Origin: Sorex araneus
Lineage: Eukaryota; Chordata; Mammalia; Eulipotyphla; Soricidae
Assembly (NCBI RefSeq): GCF_027595985.1
Contig: NC_073305.1
Coordinates: 113,959,759-114,023,758, forward strand
Length of the DNA: 64,000 bases
Direction: 5' to 3'
Each line of letters starts with the position of its first letter. Position 1 is the stretch's first letter. The position numbers and the translations under genes were made by a program. The notes beneath the pieces are model-generated. The model made no database searches. It saw only the letters and a program-made list of their open reading frames with translations, and was not told where the DNA came from. Below are positions 12,014 to 24,219 of the stretch, piece after piece.

Positions 12014-12060
12014 GGCTTGGACTCAAAAGGCAAGACTACAAAAAAAAGAAAAAGAAAAAT
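12014..12060 (-). promoter_or_regulatory. GJB7: GJB7 3' splice site and short 5' UTR
   Basis: Read on the minus strand, a long pyrimidine tract ends in TTTGTAG, and the exon begins at 12035. The 22-nt leader TCTTGCCTTTTGAGTCCAAGCC runs into the ATG at 12013-12011. This implies at least one upstream non-coding exon, which I cannot locate. Confidence 0.75.
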
Positions 12061-12119
12061 TTCTATTCTGTTGACAATTTCTGTTCTCTTATTCAGTGTG
12101 GGATTATAAAAGATAAACT

Positions 12120-12365
12120 GGTTTCTGGGGGATTTATTTTGGGGGATGGCACTAGGGGTGCGGTGGGGACTACTGGCTCTGGTCTCAGGGATTGTCAATG
12201 CATGCAAGGCAAGCACCCTCCCAGCTGTGCTATTGCTCCAACCCTCTCGGTTCTTTTGTAGAAGGAGCACACCAGTAGCCCTTGGGGTTCAGTGCCAAGG
12301 ATTGAACTGAGGACTTCACACATGTTAGCTATGTGCTTTACCACTTGAGCCCTATCTCAGGCCCC
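12120..12365 (-). mobile_element. Two old antisense SINE pieces upstream of GJB7
   Basis: 12120-12245 ends GCTATTGCTCCAACCC. 12257-12365 has CAAGGATTGAACTGAGG and CCACTTGAGCCC. Both are worn. Confidence 0.6.
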
Positions 12366-13233
12366 AGTTTCTGCAATTCTTGGCATTTAAGTGCTATCTA
12401 GGAATCCCATAGGACATGCTTCTCCCTTTCACATGTGTTAGCATGTCTGGGTTGCCCATCCCCAGATTAGCTTGGAACTGGTTAGTCATCACACACCCTA
12501 TCCCACTTTCAAACATCCATGATTGGCAAAATCCTTACATCTCTACTATAAATAGCCTGCAACTCGTACCCCCTCACCCCTCCAGACTTATTTTCATGCC
12601 TAATTTGCAGTGAGAGGTAGCTTTGCCTTAAAATGATCATCTCATTTGTTTTCCCTTTCTACATTCGATAGCTTCAGTCTCTACTTTCTTCCCTTTCTCC
12701 CAGAATACCTGATTTATAGTGAGGAAATCTTCATAGTTGATTTCTCTGACAACTTCTCATTCTTCCTCTAACCCTAATTTATTGTACTTTGACCATTCTT
12801 TTCTTCACAACTCAGTCTAGTTTTTCTGTCTGCTCTTGTGCTTACCTTTTTATGCTCAAATTAGCATTATCGCTTAGCTATCAAATCTTGACAGTTGGGC
12901 CACCTAGGTTTAGTTTTCTGTAATAAACTAATTTGTTGCTTAATGTGAAACTCAATTAGACTTGCGTATCATTCTACCTTATTTTTCTTTTCTGTTCCTC
13001 TTGACTATGTGACTTGTATTTTCTTTGAGTTTTGAAGCTCTATACCCTTTTCTCATACTCTAAAAAATCTCATTCATTTCTGTAGGTTCAACTTCAGTTC
13101 TCCAATATTCAAGTCTCTTCCCTAGATGACTCCTCATTCTTATCTAAATATGTCCATGGCTATAAAACTAGACATATCTATAACTGAATTTATTATCTAC
13201 CCTGCCCTTTAATTTCCTTATATTTACCAATTG

Positions 13234-13467
13234 GACAGGAATGATAGCAGATAGGGCATTTGCCTTGCACACAGCCAACCATCGTTCAATTCCTCTGTCC
13301 CTCTCAGAGAGCCCGACACACTACCGAGAGTATCCCACCCTCATGGCAGAGCCTGGAAAGCTACCCGTGATATATTCAATATGCCAAAAACAGTAACAAG
13401 TCTCACAATGGAGATGTTACTGGTGCCTGCTTGAGCAAATCGATGAACAACGGGACTACAGTGCAGT
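13234..13467 (+). mobile_element. SINE type B
   Basis: Full type B with AATATGCCAAAAACAGTAAC and GAGCAAATCGATGAAC. Imperfect flanks TATATTTACCAATTG and CATATTTACTAACTG. Confidence 0.85.
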
Positions 13468-13789
13468 GCATATTTACTAACTGACCAATACCCAACCATT
13501 CATGTTGGGAATCCTGTACTGGTCCTGAATGCTTCCCTCAAATCCCTTGCACTAGCTCACCAGGTTCTTGGGATTCCTCTGAATATCTTTTGGGTTGGTC
13601 ACCTAGTCCCTGCTGAAATTCCTCCCATAATCCTGCCACTACATTTATTTTCAGACTCATTACAGTGGACCCTGATTTTTGTTTGTTGGGTTTACTTTGG
13701 GCTCATCACTTTTTATTCAGCGTTCTTGAGATGGTCCCACACAACCACCCTGAAAAATGTGGGGGGTTGTTTTTTGCAGGAGAGTATTA

Positions 13790-13893
13790 GGGGATCATAC
13801 CTAACTGCACTGGGGCTCCTGCTGTCTCAGTGCTCAGGGTCACTGCAGTAGCACTCAGGACTCCAACATGTGAATCCAGTGCTCCAGCCCTTT
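13790..13893 (-). mobile_element. Probable SINE remnant, antisense
   Basis: GCTCAGGGTCACTGCAG and GTGCTCCAGCCC only. Confidence 0.4.
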
Positions 13894-14082
13894 GAGTTAA
13901 TATCCCAGTCTGAGAAAAGGTGGATTTTTGTTTCTGTTTTGTCTGCTATGATTTTGGTTGTTTTGTTTTCTAAACTGAGAAAGTAGACTTGAAAAAAGAA
14001 GCCATTTTCAAAGATCACAAAATAAAATCAGAGTTGAAATCCAATCACCATTAATCTAAAACATATTTTGAGCAGTAATTGC

Positions 14083-14283
14083 CTCTGACATTTTGGGCTG
14101 GATAATTCTTTGTTGTAGCAACTATCCTGAGCATTACAGGATGTTTAGCAGTATCCTTGTCCCCTACCAGCTAGATGAGAGCCACACTACACCCCACTTT
14201 CTTGTGACAACTGCAAACGATGTCTCCAGATATTTCCAAATGTACCCAAATGGGGGAAATTCCCCAGCTGAGAAATACTGGGG
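14083..14283 (-). mobile_element. MER20-like DNA transposon
   Basis: TTTTGGGCTGGATAATTC, TTGTTGTAG, ACAGGATGTTTAGCAG and GTCTCCAGATATTTCC, ending CAGCTGAGAAATACTG, follow the MER20 (hAT) consensus I remember, in reverse. Confidence 0.75.
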
Positions 14284-14289
14284 CTTTAT

Positions 14290-15795
14290 GTGGGTTAGAA
14301 TTCTCTGATTCAAAACAAACAGAAAAAAACAATCTTTGTTTCAGATCTTGTTTCCCATTTTAAAAGTTACTGCTTGCTTGATCCAGTATACTCATTCAAA
14401 ATGTTAACAGTGTGAAGGGAACCTGGGGGTTATGGAAAATGCTACGTTGTTCCAACAGTGCACCTGTGAAAGCAGTTTCCATTATCTCGAAGTGAGCCTG
14501 CAGGTCTGGAGAACCCCAGGAGCTCAAAGAGGGTACAATGTACTTTGAGAGAAGACAAAGGTATATGTACACAGTGCTCCATTCAACGGGAAGTAAATGC
14601 TTCAGTGTCCTTGGTTTTCAGAATACAAACAAAATTGTATTAAATAGAAAGGGTTCTTAAATCCATCTGATAGATTATTGCTCCCATGAATTATCAAGAC
14701 AAAGTCTCAGAGATTAAACAGAAAGAGAGAAAGGCATTGTGTTTCCTATGACGTGTCATTGGACATCTGTTCATATTTCTTACGGGGTATTTATGTAATG
14801 TTACAAAACATTTGCATGTACTCTGTTGAGCATTTTAAAGAAGGGAGAAAGGTATGGGTGGGTCCAGACAGTTAAGAACAGCAGACTTTAATCTTTGAAT
14901 AAAATCACAAGACTGATGTTACCAAATGTCAGATTAAGTATTTCATTTGATAACTCAGTTAATTTTAAATTTTTTGCTGACTTCACAAAAATTCTGTGAA
15001 AGAATTGTTAGGTTATTTTGGGTTTTTTTGTTTGTTTGTTTTTGATACATGGGGGAATTTTCAAGCAGTATTTAAGAAATTCTGGCAAGACTTGGCTAAC
15101 TGTGCTGGTGATTAAATGCTGGGGCCTGAGGATGTGGTGCTTATAGTGCCCAGGGATGCTGGCCACCTTGAAAGTGCTCCAGGACTACAAACAGGAGCCC
15201 CTGGGGGTGGGAGTATCTTCCACTTGAATTTTAATTGTTTCCCAGCACTTTGCATGTGACCTTGACTAAGTTATCTTCCAGCATTGTATATGATCCCCAC
15301 AGTCTCCCAGTACCACAGGAGGTAATTTTTAAGCACCTGACCAGAAATAGCCCCGGGCGTGACCCAAGCCCCAAAGTCCCCAAAAGAGGTCAGAATTATC
15401 TGAAAACGTAATTATTTACATAGGGAGCAGAAGCAGAAATGAAGAATAGCAAAATAATACTGCTCATCAGCATCATTCTATAATTTTTTTCATAGTTTTT
15501 TTATTGACCATATCTTCATGAGAATGTACAAAATGCTGAAAAGATACTAAGCCATTAAAGCACTATTACTGTTTGATACATGTATGTTTTATAATTAAAA
15601 AAAGATTTACAAGGTAAATAAGTATGCACTGCCATGTATGAAAATCAGATGATGAATCCTTTCTGGTATTTCTTATCTCTACATTAATGGGTCACTAAAT
15701 TCTCAATCTTCAGGCCAGATCTGTCATTTCTGAGCTCCAGCTGATCTCCTTGTCCTTTCCACTAGCATGTCCTCACAAAATTTAAAACTCCGAAG
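14290..15795. other. Upstream of GJB7, nothing recognised
   Basis: No exon or clear repeat was seen. A worn SINE-like stretch may exist at 15110-15380. Confidence 0.45.
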
Positions 15796-15796
15796 T

Positions 15797-15975
15797 GGGA
15801 CTAGAGTGATAACACAGTGGGTAAGGAAGGTACTTGCTTTTCATGCTGGTTTGATCTCCAGCACCTCACATGGTTCCCTGCATCTCACCAGAGATGACCC
15901 TCCTGAGTGCAGAGCCAGGGGTAAGCCTTGGGCACTGCCTGGTATCCACCCCCTACCCCGACCCAACCCCCCAAA
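15797..15975 (+). mobile_element. SINE type A, diverged
   Basis: GGGACTAGAGTGATAACACAG, GGTTTGATCTCCAGC and GAGTGCAGAGCCAGGGG. Confidence 0.75.
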
Positions 15976-16204
15976 GAAAACAAAGTCCAAAGTAAACTCT
16001 TGTTATCACTGACTCCATCTCCAATAAGTACTCCTAGTCCCTCAATGCTCTCTACTTCAGTAAAGGGTACCACCATCCACCCAAGTTTTGAAACTACAAA
16101 CTTGGACACTTCCTTAATCTTCTCTCTGCTCAAAACCTTCCTCCAGTCTGCATCCAAGGTCCAAATTCTTACCTGTGAAATATATACTAATTTTTTTAAC
16201 TCTT

Positions 16205-16382
16205 TTTTTTTTTTTTTTGCTTTTTGGGTCACACCTGGCGATGCACAGGGGTTACTCCTGGCTCTGCACTCAGGAATTACCCCTGGCCGTGCTCAGGGGA
16301 CCATATGGGATGCTGGGATTTGAACCCGGGTCAGCAGCGTGCAAGGCAAACGCCCTACCCGCTGTGCTATCTCTCCAGCCCC
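16205..16382 (-). mobile_element. SINE type A, antisense, well preserved
   Basis: A T-run and CTTTTTGGGTCACACC to TCTCTCCAGCCCC. TAATTTTTTTAACTCTT flanks it at 16188-16204 and 16383-16399. Confidence 0.93.
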
Positions 16383-16821
16383 TAATTTTTTTAACTCTTG
16401 AACTGCGAACACTCTAGGCTACTATCATCTGTGTTTATTGCTCCATTTTTCTCCTGATTTGCTCAATGTCATTCGTTCCATAACCACATTAACATTTACA
16501 AATACAGTATCTCATTTCTCAAATCCATAGCATGATTTTCTATTGCAGTTAGGATGAAAATAGAAGTAAAAAATGTCTTGGTTTGGTGCCCATGTCTCCA
16601 ACTTCATCTTGCACATTGCCATGATACACTGAACTCCAGAACTCACTGATCCTCCCCTTCAGTTGCTGCTGTAGACACAGTATTTATTTTGTTTCTATCA
16701 ACTCCAATGCTCTCATCCTCTCCACCTGAATCAGAGATGCTTTAAACAACTGTCTCCCCCAAATAAGATTCTTTTGAGTTTTTTCCCCAATTTTCTGCCC
16801 CCTTTTTTCCTCTTTGCATTT

Positions 16822-16962
16822 TTTTCGGCAACACCCAGAGGTGCTCAGGGCTTACTCCTGTCTCTGTGCTCAGGTAATCATTCCTGGTGGGGTTCAGGGG
16901 AGCAGATGGGGTACTGGGAATCAAACCTGGATCCTCCTGCCCACTGTACAATCTCCCCCACC
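16822..16962 (-). mobile_element. SINE, antisense, diverged
   Basis: GGCAACACCCAGAGGTGCTC, GGGCTTACTCCTG and GGAATCAAACCTGG. Confidence 0.7.
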
Positions 16963-17609
16963 CATTTTGAGTATTCATTAAATTGACTCTTATTCTTTGC
17001 TGTTTTATAGCATAGTCATGTATTTATATTCTATCTATATAGATCCTATCTATATAGGTGATGTATTCTGTAAGAGTTGGGGCTAGGACTGGCAGTCTGA
17101 CCAAATAATATTGTAGAATATTCAGTTTGAATTTCAGATAAATATTCTTAGTATATGTAAGCCATCTGGTATTTGGAGTTACTTATACTAAATATTTTTT
17201 CATTAATTGAAATCTAAATTTCGTGGAAATAGCTTTGTTTTATCTGGCAATCCAGGTAGTACCTAGACAGATCACCATTGCACAACTAGTCTAAACATTG
17301 CAAAATTCAGTAATTAGTGGGGACATAGCCTCTCATTCAGAAACTTTCCCGGAAATATAGAGCAACCTCAGTCTATGTCCAGCTTCATGCCCTCCTTTCA
17401 TCTGGTTAGTAGTGCACTGTCATCCATTTAACTCCCTCATCTGCTCACTTCATCCAGCTCCTGGCTGGACCTAAGACCCAGACCATCCTGTTTCATCTCT
17501 TGGAAAAACAAGTGTGAGATGTCCCAGGAATCCACTCTTGAAATCCATCCTTCAGTTAGCCACTATATTTAAATATTTAGTTCTGTTATTCTTTTGCTTA
17601 ATACACAAT

Positions 17610-17727
17610 GGTTGCAGCTGACCCTGGTTTGATACCTGGCACTGCATATGGTCCTTTGAGTAAGGCCGGGGTTCACACCTAACACACACCCAGGAGTAGC
17701 CCCTAAGCACTACCAGGCATGCCCTAA
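17610..17727 (+). mobile_element. SINE fragment, 3' portion
   Basis: CAGCTGACCCTGGTTTGATAC then CAGGAGTAGCCCCTAAGCAC. Part of it is duplicated at 19068. Confidence 0.6.
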
Positions 17728-17776
17728 CCCCACTCTCACCTCCAAAATACTACACTTCCATAGTGCTTTCAGAATA
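17650..17776 (+). repeat. Source or copy of a 127-bp duplication
   Basis: About 94% identical over 127 bp, without gaps, to 19068-19194. The match runs past the SINE fragment into unique sequence ending CTTTCAGAATA. Confidence 0.85.
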
Positions 17777-18056
17777 AATTTTCAGTTGGCCCCTTAGGAC
17801 TGATCACACCCCACCTGTCGTCCTGGTTTTGCCAGGTGAGCTTTCTCCAGGCAGCAGCAGCTTCTGCACAGGAGCCTCCAGCTGTGTGGTCAAGGTCCCA
17901 GTGAACAAGCTACTCTCCTCTGCCCACTGTGCTCTGAATGGACACAGGCATGACCCCCAAGACTGTGGCAGAGCCAGAAGCTGGGGACTTATAATCACAC
18001 CCAACTTCCAGTTTCTTTGTATAGCACCAGTGACATGCCTGAAAAAAGACATTATT

Positions 18057-18215
18057 AGGCTGGGGAGATCACTCAAGGAGTGGAACATGTGCCTAGTGTG
18101 TGAGAGACCCTGACTTGGATGTCCAACACTATATGGCCCCCTGAGCATGGTCACCAAGAACGCTTGGGACCTGAGCGGCACCATGGACCCTGAGCAGCAC
18201 ATCTGTGGGTCCTTA
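18057..18215 (+). mobile_element. Old SINE
   Basis: GGCTGGGGAGATCACTCAAGG and GAGACCCTGACTTGGATGTCC, highly diverged. Confidence 0.5.
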
Positions 18216-18337
18216 CATCAAACAAACAGCCTGGTGGGATTAGAATCACTGTGGCCCTCAAGAACCTGGAGCACCTATGGGAGGCCTCCAGAAACAAGGG
18301 CATTATCCTCCAAACCCAGCTACTTTCAATTTGGTGG

Positions 18338-18500
18338 GCATGTGGGGGTTGTGGAAGCACACCCAGCAGTGCTCAGGGCTTACTCCTGGCTCTGTGCTCA
18401 GGGATCATTCTTGGTGGAGTTTGGAAAACCATATGTGGTGCCATGGGTAGAACTGAGATGGGCCAAGTGCAAGCCAGCATTTTACCTGCAGTGTCTCTAG
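18338..18500 (-). mobile_element. SINE type A, antisense, diverged
   Basis: AAGCACACCCAGCAGTGCTC, GGGCTTACTCCTGGCTC and GGGATCATTCTTGG. Confidence 0.7.
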
Positions 18501-18539
18501 TTCCTTTTTTCCCCACTTCTTAGTAATAACCACAACCAT

Positions 18540-18740
18540 TCCTAAAGCATTTCACAGCACAAAAACTAACCTTCACCTCCTACATCTGCAGCAGGCAGTA
18601 TGTGAGGTGTAACCCTTAGTTTAGAGATGAAAAACTAAAACTCAAGGAGGTTCACTGATAACTCGGAATAAGCAGTAGGAAATGCAGCAGCGAAATCCAG
18701 GTCCTGTAAGCTTGGACCCCAGCTCTCCCAAGAGAACTGC
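18540..18740 (+). mobile_element. MIR-like fragment
   Basis: TTTAGAGATGAAAAACTAAAACTCAAGGAGG followed by CAGCGAAATCCAGGTC resembles the MIR core and tRNA-side motifs, with heavy divergence. Confidence 0.5.
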
Positions 18741-19067
18741 GTTTTTGGATTCATTAATAACTATCCTAGCTGGCACACAATTCATTTAATTCCTAAGGGT
18801 AAAGAACTTCCTCTCCAAGGTCTCTTTCCACGTTCCAGGCATGCTATGCCCACTGATGTTTGTAGATACTCTACCCTCTTGTTTGAATGCAAGGCATTTC
18901 AGTCTTAGTGCTGGCCCGTCTGGAAAGTTCCCAGTGCAAAATGTTTTTCAACCAGCAATTTTTAGCTCCTGAAAGTCTTTTGTTACGTTCTCCAGGATCA
19001 TTGGGAGGTTTATGTGGTGTGGTGTGTGTGAATTGAAAACAGCACTGGCTCAGGAGCTGAAAATTAA

Positions 19068-19220
19068 GGTTCTTTGAGTAAGGCCGGGGTTCACATATAA
19101 CACACACTCAGGAGTAGCCCCTAAGCACTACCGGGCATGCCCTAACCCCATTCTCACTTCTAAAATACTACACTTCCATAGTGCTTTCAGAATAGTGCTA
19201 AGCTCTGCCTTCATTGTCCT
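19068..19220 (+). repeat. Mosaic of two local duplications
   Basis: 19068-19194 matches 17650-17776. Immediately after it, 19196-19220 is identical over 25 bp to 20166-20190. Both matches are in direct orientation. Confidence 0.85.
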
Positions 19221-19715
19221 TCAGCATTAACATTTTCAGAGTTGGGCAACTTCCTAACCAAATCCGTCCACCACCTGTTTTGTAAATAGCTTTTGGGGGA
19301 CACAGCCATGCCAGTTTGCTTCCTACTGCCTGTGGCTGCTGTCAGATCAGCTGAGTTCAGCAGTTGTGACAAAATTGGTCTGGCCTTCCAACCCTAAAGT
19401 ATTCTTCATCTCGTCCTCTAAGGAAAGGGTTTGCTGCCCCCTCGATGTATATAACATCCTGATGGAACTAAGCTGAAGGTCTTTAATGATCTGAACCCCT
19501 CAGAAAAGTACACGTGATGAGTGTGCTGAGGAGAAAACCAGAAGCAGTAGTGAGGGTGCAGAGTCGATAAACCCTGCGAATAGACTGACTGGGTGAGATC
19601 AATGGTGGGAAACCCCTCCCAATGGCTGGCAGGCCTAACTCTAAAGGTTCCAGGCTGCTGCATCCATATCATCTCCTAATAAGTCAAGATCCAATTCCAG
19701 CAAAAACACTTTATT

Positions 19716-19881
19716 AGCCGGCAAGCTACCAAAACTATCCTGCTCGCACAGCAGAGCCTGGCAAGCTCCCCATGGTGTATTCGATATGCCAAAAACAGTA
19801 ACAAGTCTCACAATGGAGACGTTACTGGTGCCCGCTCGAGCAAATTGATGAACAACGGGATGACAGTGACAGTGACAGTGA
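19716..19881 (+). mobile_element. SINE type B, 5'-truncated
   Basis: Begins within GGCAAGCTACC and ends GGGATGACAGTGACAGTG, so the tRNA-like head is absent. Confidence 0.85.
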
Positions 19882-21440
19882 ATGTTTACTTTATCTTCTG
19901 TGAACAAGCAGGCTTGCACAAGGGTCATGAGTCTATATACTAGTGTATAGATATAAATTTTATTTCTAATATTTTAGGTGTTACACATAAATAACAACCT
20001 ACTAAAAAAAAAAAAGTTGCACTGAGGGTCCATGAAAGGTGCTGCCTAGAACAGCAGCCACACCATCCAACACTCGCCTGGTGCTGTCTTTTCCTGTCTC
20101 CGTCAAGGCAAAGGAATCCCTCTTAGGAACAGGGGTGAGCTGATCCCCAAACACAGCAAGGGCCCTGCTAAGCTCTGCCTTCATTGTCCTGTTCCTTCTC
20201 ATCCACCCATACTTGCTGGGACCCAGAAATCGGAATTGCCACAGTCTCCCAAAGCCCTCGTTAGTGCCACATTCCAAGTTGGTCATTTTTATTTAGAGGA
20301 ATCTCCTCCTGAGAAAGCATCTGTGATATAATATAACACTGAACAGTTGTATATTAGGGTTTTTAATAATTAGAATTTTTTCGCTCACTGAAACTTTCTG
20401 TAAAGAGAATGACTGGCTACTCTGCTACTGAAATGTCACTAAATAAACAAATCCTATCATAAGAGAAATAAGTCAAACTTACCTCTAGACTCAGATGTGG
20501 AGATAAAGAAGAGATCCGGCCAGTTGCTCATTCGATTAAAACAATCATTAACTGATTATGTTCTTTCCCTGTGAGGGAACCAGTGTTTTAAGCTCAGGAA
20601 AATGGAGTCAGTGGTTTCCAAGGTAGTATAAGCCAAACAGGTGTAACCTGATCGTTTGTTTTGGCTTTGAACTTAGATGAGAATTCTTGTGTCTGTTCTG
20701 TTACAATGTACATTAGAAGGAAACCAAAACTGAAAAAGAAAACTCAAAGCCGATCACAGTTCATTGAATATGCCTTTTTATAGAACCTTGTCATTATCTA
20801 CACAAAGAAGCCGGAACAAGGAGAGAGCATTTTATTTCTTTAAATGGTTTTCCGAGGTTATGTATCAAGAGCTAGCTAGCTGCAGGGAAAAAAAACAATA
20901 GGCAAAGTCTGACTGTGGTTGGTGAGCTTATTTTAATCTCACATATGCCCTATTCTTAGAAATTCAGAAAGTGAAAAAGCATAGTAAGAATCTATTTCCA
21001 AGCCCAGGAAGGGTTATTAAGAGATACTTTTTGTATGCATGATAAACAGGTGAGAGTGAGAGACTTAAAGTTGTACATCTTTTTTTTTTTTTTTGCGAAC
21101 CCATATCGGAGAAATCGATCTAATTTGGTAAAAGATTTGTAGAAATGAAAATGAAATAATTTCTTTTGGAATAAGAATATTTTAGTAAAAGAAGCTTATA
21201 TTGGAAATGATAGGAGGAGTTGTGTCATTTAGTTCCTTCGCCTTAGGAAGCAGGAAGCAGAGCTATAGTGGGTGAGTTACTCCCCAGATCCCACAGCCAG
21301 TGAGAAGTGTGCCAGTGAACTGGCCACAAAAGCCCAGTGTCTGCTCTGTTTCATACTGTGATAGCCACATTCACAGATGTGTGAACCTCAGTGCAGGTTC
21401 CCTCTGTTCTTAACAATTATGACCTTTAAAATTATTCCAT
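19882..21440. other. Intergenic, unassigned open frame
   Basis: An open frame of 94 codons at 20002-20286 (minus) has ordinary amino-acid composition, but I do not recognise it. It contains the donor patch at 20166-20190. Confidence 0.4.
21225..21360 (+). mobile_element. Possible MIR fragment
   Basis: GATCCCACAGCCAGTGAGAAG fits the MIR motif around 'cacacagctagtgag'. Weak. Confidence 0.35.
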
Positions 21441-21443
21441 AAA

Positions 21444-21678
21444 CATAGCACAGCGGTAGGGTGTTTGCCTTGCACGCAGCCGACCCGGGTTAGATTTCTC
21501 GCCCCTTTTGGAGAGCCCGGCAAGCTACCAAGAGTATCTCGTCTGCACGGCAGAGCCTGGCAAGCTACCTGTGGCGTATTCGATATGCCAAAAACAGTAA
21601 TGACGAGTCTCACGATGGAGACATAATTGGTGCCCGCTTGAGCAAATCGATGAGCAATGGGATGACAGTGACAGTAAC
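21444..21678 (+). mobile_element. SINE type B
   Basis: AACATAGCACAGCGGTAGGG to GGGATGACAGTGACAG, lacking the first few bases of the head. Confidence 0.88.
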
Positions 21679-21820
21679 ATATTTAATGCTAAAACTTAAG
21701 GGAAGTTTAGTTTTACAAAGCACAAATTACAAGATAAACCACCTCTATCCAACAAAGTAAATCTTGTTTACTTACTCTTTTTTCAACTTTATTATTTATT
21801 TTTTAAACTAAATCACTGTG

Positions 21821-21970
21821 TGGGGCTGGAGCAATAGAACAGCGGGTAGGATGTTTCCCTTGCATGCAGCCGACCCAGGTTTGATTCCCAGCATCCCATA
21901 TGGTCCCCTGAGCACCGCCAGGGGTAGTTCCTGAGTGCAGAGCCAGGTGTGACCCCCTCCAAAAAAACCT
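21821..21970 (+). mobile_element. SINE type A
   Basis: GGGGCTGGAGCAATAGAAC to GTGTGACCCCC. AACTAAATCACTGTG flanks it at 21806-21820 and 21971-21985. Confidence 0.93.
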
Positions 21971-22934
21971 AACTAAATCACTGTGAATTACAAAGTTACA
22001 AAGATATTTATGATTGAGTTTCAGGTGTACAATGACCCAATACCAATCCCTTCACCAGTGTCCACTACTTTCCACCAGTCTCCAGTTTCCCTCCAACTCC
22101 CCCAGCTTGCCTCCAGATTTTCCTTCCACCATCAACCTACTGTTCTCTTCATTTATACTCTTCTTCCACCCCCAACACACAGACACCCCTGCCCCAGTGC
22201 CAAGCTTTCTGCTAAAGACCAGTCCTCTTGCTCTTCATTTCTAGTGCCTTTGGACATTTGATATTCCCCTACTAAGTTTCTTTATATCCCACATATGAGA
22301 GAAATCATTCTGAGTCTGTTATTCTCCCTCTGACTTGTTTCATTCAACATGATATGCTCCAGATCTATCCATGTAGCAGCAAATTGTATGACTTCAATCT
22401 TTTCTTAGGGCTAAGTAGTATTCCATTTTGTATATGTACCATACTTTCTTTATTCAGTAATGTTCTTGGACATTTGGGTTAATTCCACATTCTGGTTATT
22501 GTGAACAGTGCTGCAAGGAATATAAGAGTGCAGATGTCTTTTCTGCATTGTACTTTTGGGCCCTGGGTGTATATTTCTAAGAGTGGAATTTCTGGGGATA
22601 TATTTTTAAAAAATATCTCAATTCCTAGTTTTTTGGAAAATGACCATATTGCTTTACAAAAGGACTAAACAAGTCAACATTCCCCTTAGCAGTGAATGAG
22701 GAATTCTTTTTCCCTGCATCCATGCCAACACTAGCTGTGTTGTTAGTTTTGATATGTGCCAATCTCTGTGGTGTGAGGTGATATATCATCGTTGTTTAGA
22801 TTTGCATTTCCCTGATGATTAGAGAAATGGAGCATGTTTTTATATGTCTTTTGGCCATTTACATTTCTTCTTTGAGGAAGTTTCTATTGATATCTTCTCC
22901 CCATTTTTTGATGGGGTTGGATTTTTAGACATTT

Positions 22935-23290
22935 TTTTTATTTTATAAAGTAGTTCACAATACTTGATTACATTTAATATTCAAACACCAATCCCACCAC
23001 CATTACACCTTTCCACCACTATATTTTTGGTGTTTCCATCCCGAACCCCAATCCCTGCCCCAAAGAAGAAATGAAATAATAAAACATTTCCCTCTAAGGT
23101 TGATTGCCTCCTACTTTGAATTCCATCAAATGTGGTACAGTACTTTGGAGTATGGGTGGGGTCTGTCCTATGAAGTGTCACGTGGCTACAGTTACACAAA
23201 TGCGGCTGCAGTCCAGGCAAAGGTTCACTCTAGTGTGAGGCTCAGACCGAGCATGTGGAGAGCGGCCATGAGCATGGGGAGAGTATTGTT
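22935..23290 (-). mobile_element. L1-like 3'-end insertion inside the old L1
   Basis: It starts with a T-run and TTTTATAAAG, then L1 3' UTR-like text (TTCAAACACCAATCCCACC), followed by about 200 bp not matching L1 ORF2. ORF2 homology resumes after 23300. I found no clear target duplication. Confidence 0.5.
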
Positions 23291-23648
23291 CTATATGAAT
23301 TTCAGGAGTTTTTGATCTATTTCTTTGAAAAATATCATGGTATCCTTACGGGGACTACAGGGATAAGTGCTATTTGTTCATGAAGCACTTATCTTCATAA
23401 ACTCACTCACTAAACTCATCTTTTTGATGAGTTTTTGGGTTCTAGTAGTTTATTTTAGGACCTTTGCATCTTTATTCATCAGAGAATTGGTCTATAATTC
23501 TCCTTTTTTTGATGCGTGGTTTCTTTAAGCTTTTGGCACCATGGTAATGTTTGCTTTATAAAACTGGGAGTGTTTCTGTTTCTTCAATTTCATGAAAGAG
23601 CTTGAAAAGGATTGGAAGTTGGTCTTGTTTAAAGATTTGAGAGAGATG

Positions 23649-23820
23649 AGGCTGGAGCGATAGCACAGCAGATCGGGCATTTGCCTTGTATGCGGCCAAC
23701 CCAGGTTTGAATCCCAGCATCCCATATGGTCCCCCGAGTACCTCCAGGAGTAATTCCTGAGTGCAGAGCCAGGAGTAACCCCTGTGCATCGCTGGGTGTG
23801 ACCCCCAAAAAAGAAAAAAA
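23649..23820 (+). mobile_element. SINE type A inside the old L1
   Basis: AGGCTGGAGCGATAGCACAG to TGTGACCCCC. The host motif AAAGATTT is repeated on both sides. Confidence 0.92.
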
Positions 23821-23870
23821 TAAAAAATAAAGATTTAAATAGCTCATTAATGAATCCATCTGGGCCTTGC

Positions 23871-23904
<34 letters not shown>

Positions 23905-24219
23905 ATTGAATCACCATGTGGAGGGTTACATAGTTCTCAGGATTATGTCGGTTATACAGTTCTCAAACACCCTTCACTTCACCAGTGCCCATCTTCCATC
24001 ACCAACCCCCCCAGTATACCTGCCGCCCCCTCCCACCTCCCCAGTCCCAACCCTTGCACATGATATGTTTCACTTCGTTTACGCCTTATTTCGATTACAT
24101 TCCATGTTTCAACATACAACTCACTACCGTTGTTGGGGTTTCCCCCAAAAAAGAAAAGCAGTCCTATTGCCAAGGAGGCATTTGATAGTTCTCCATTGCT
24201 AAGAATATAGAGATATTAA

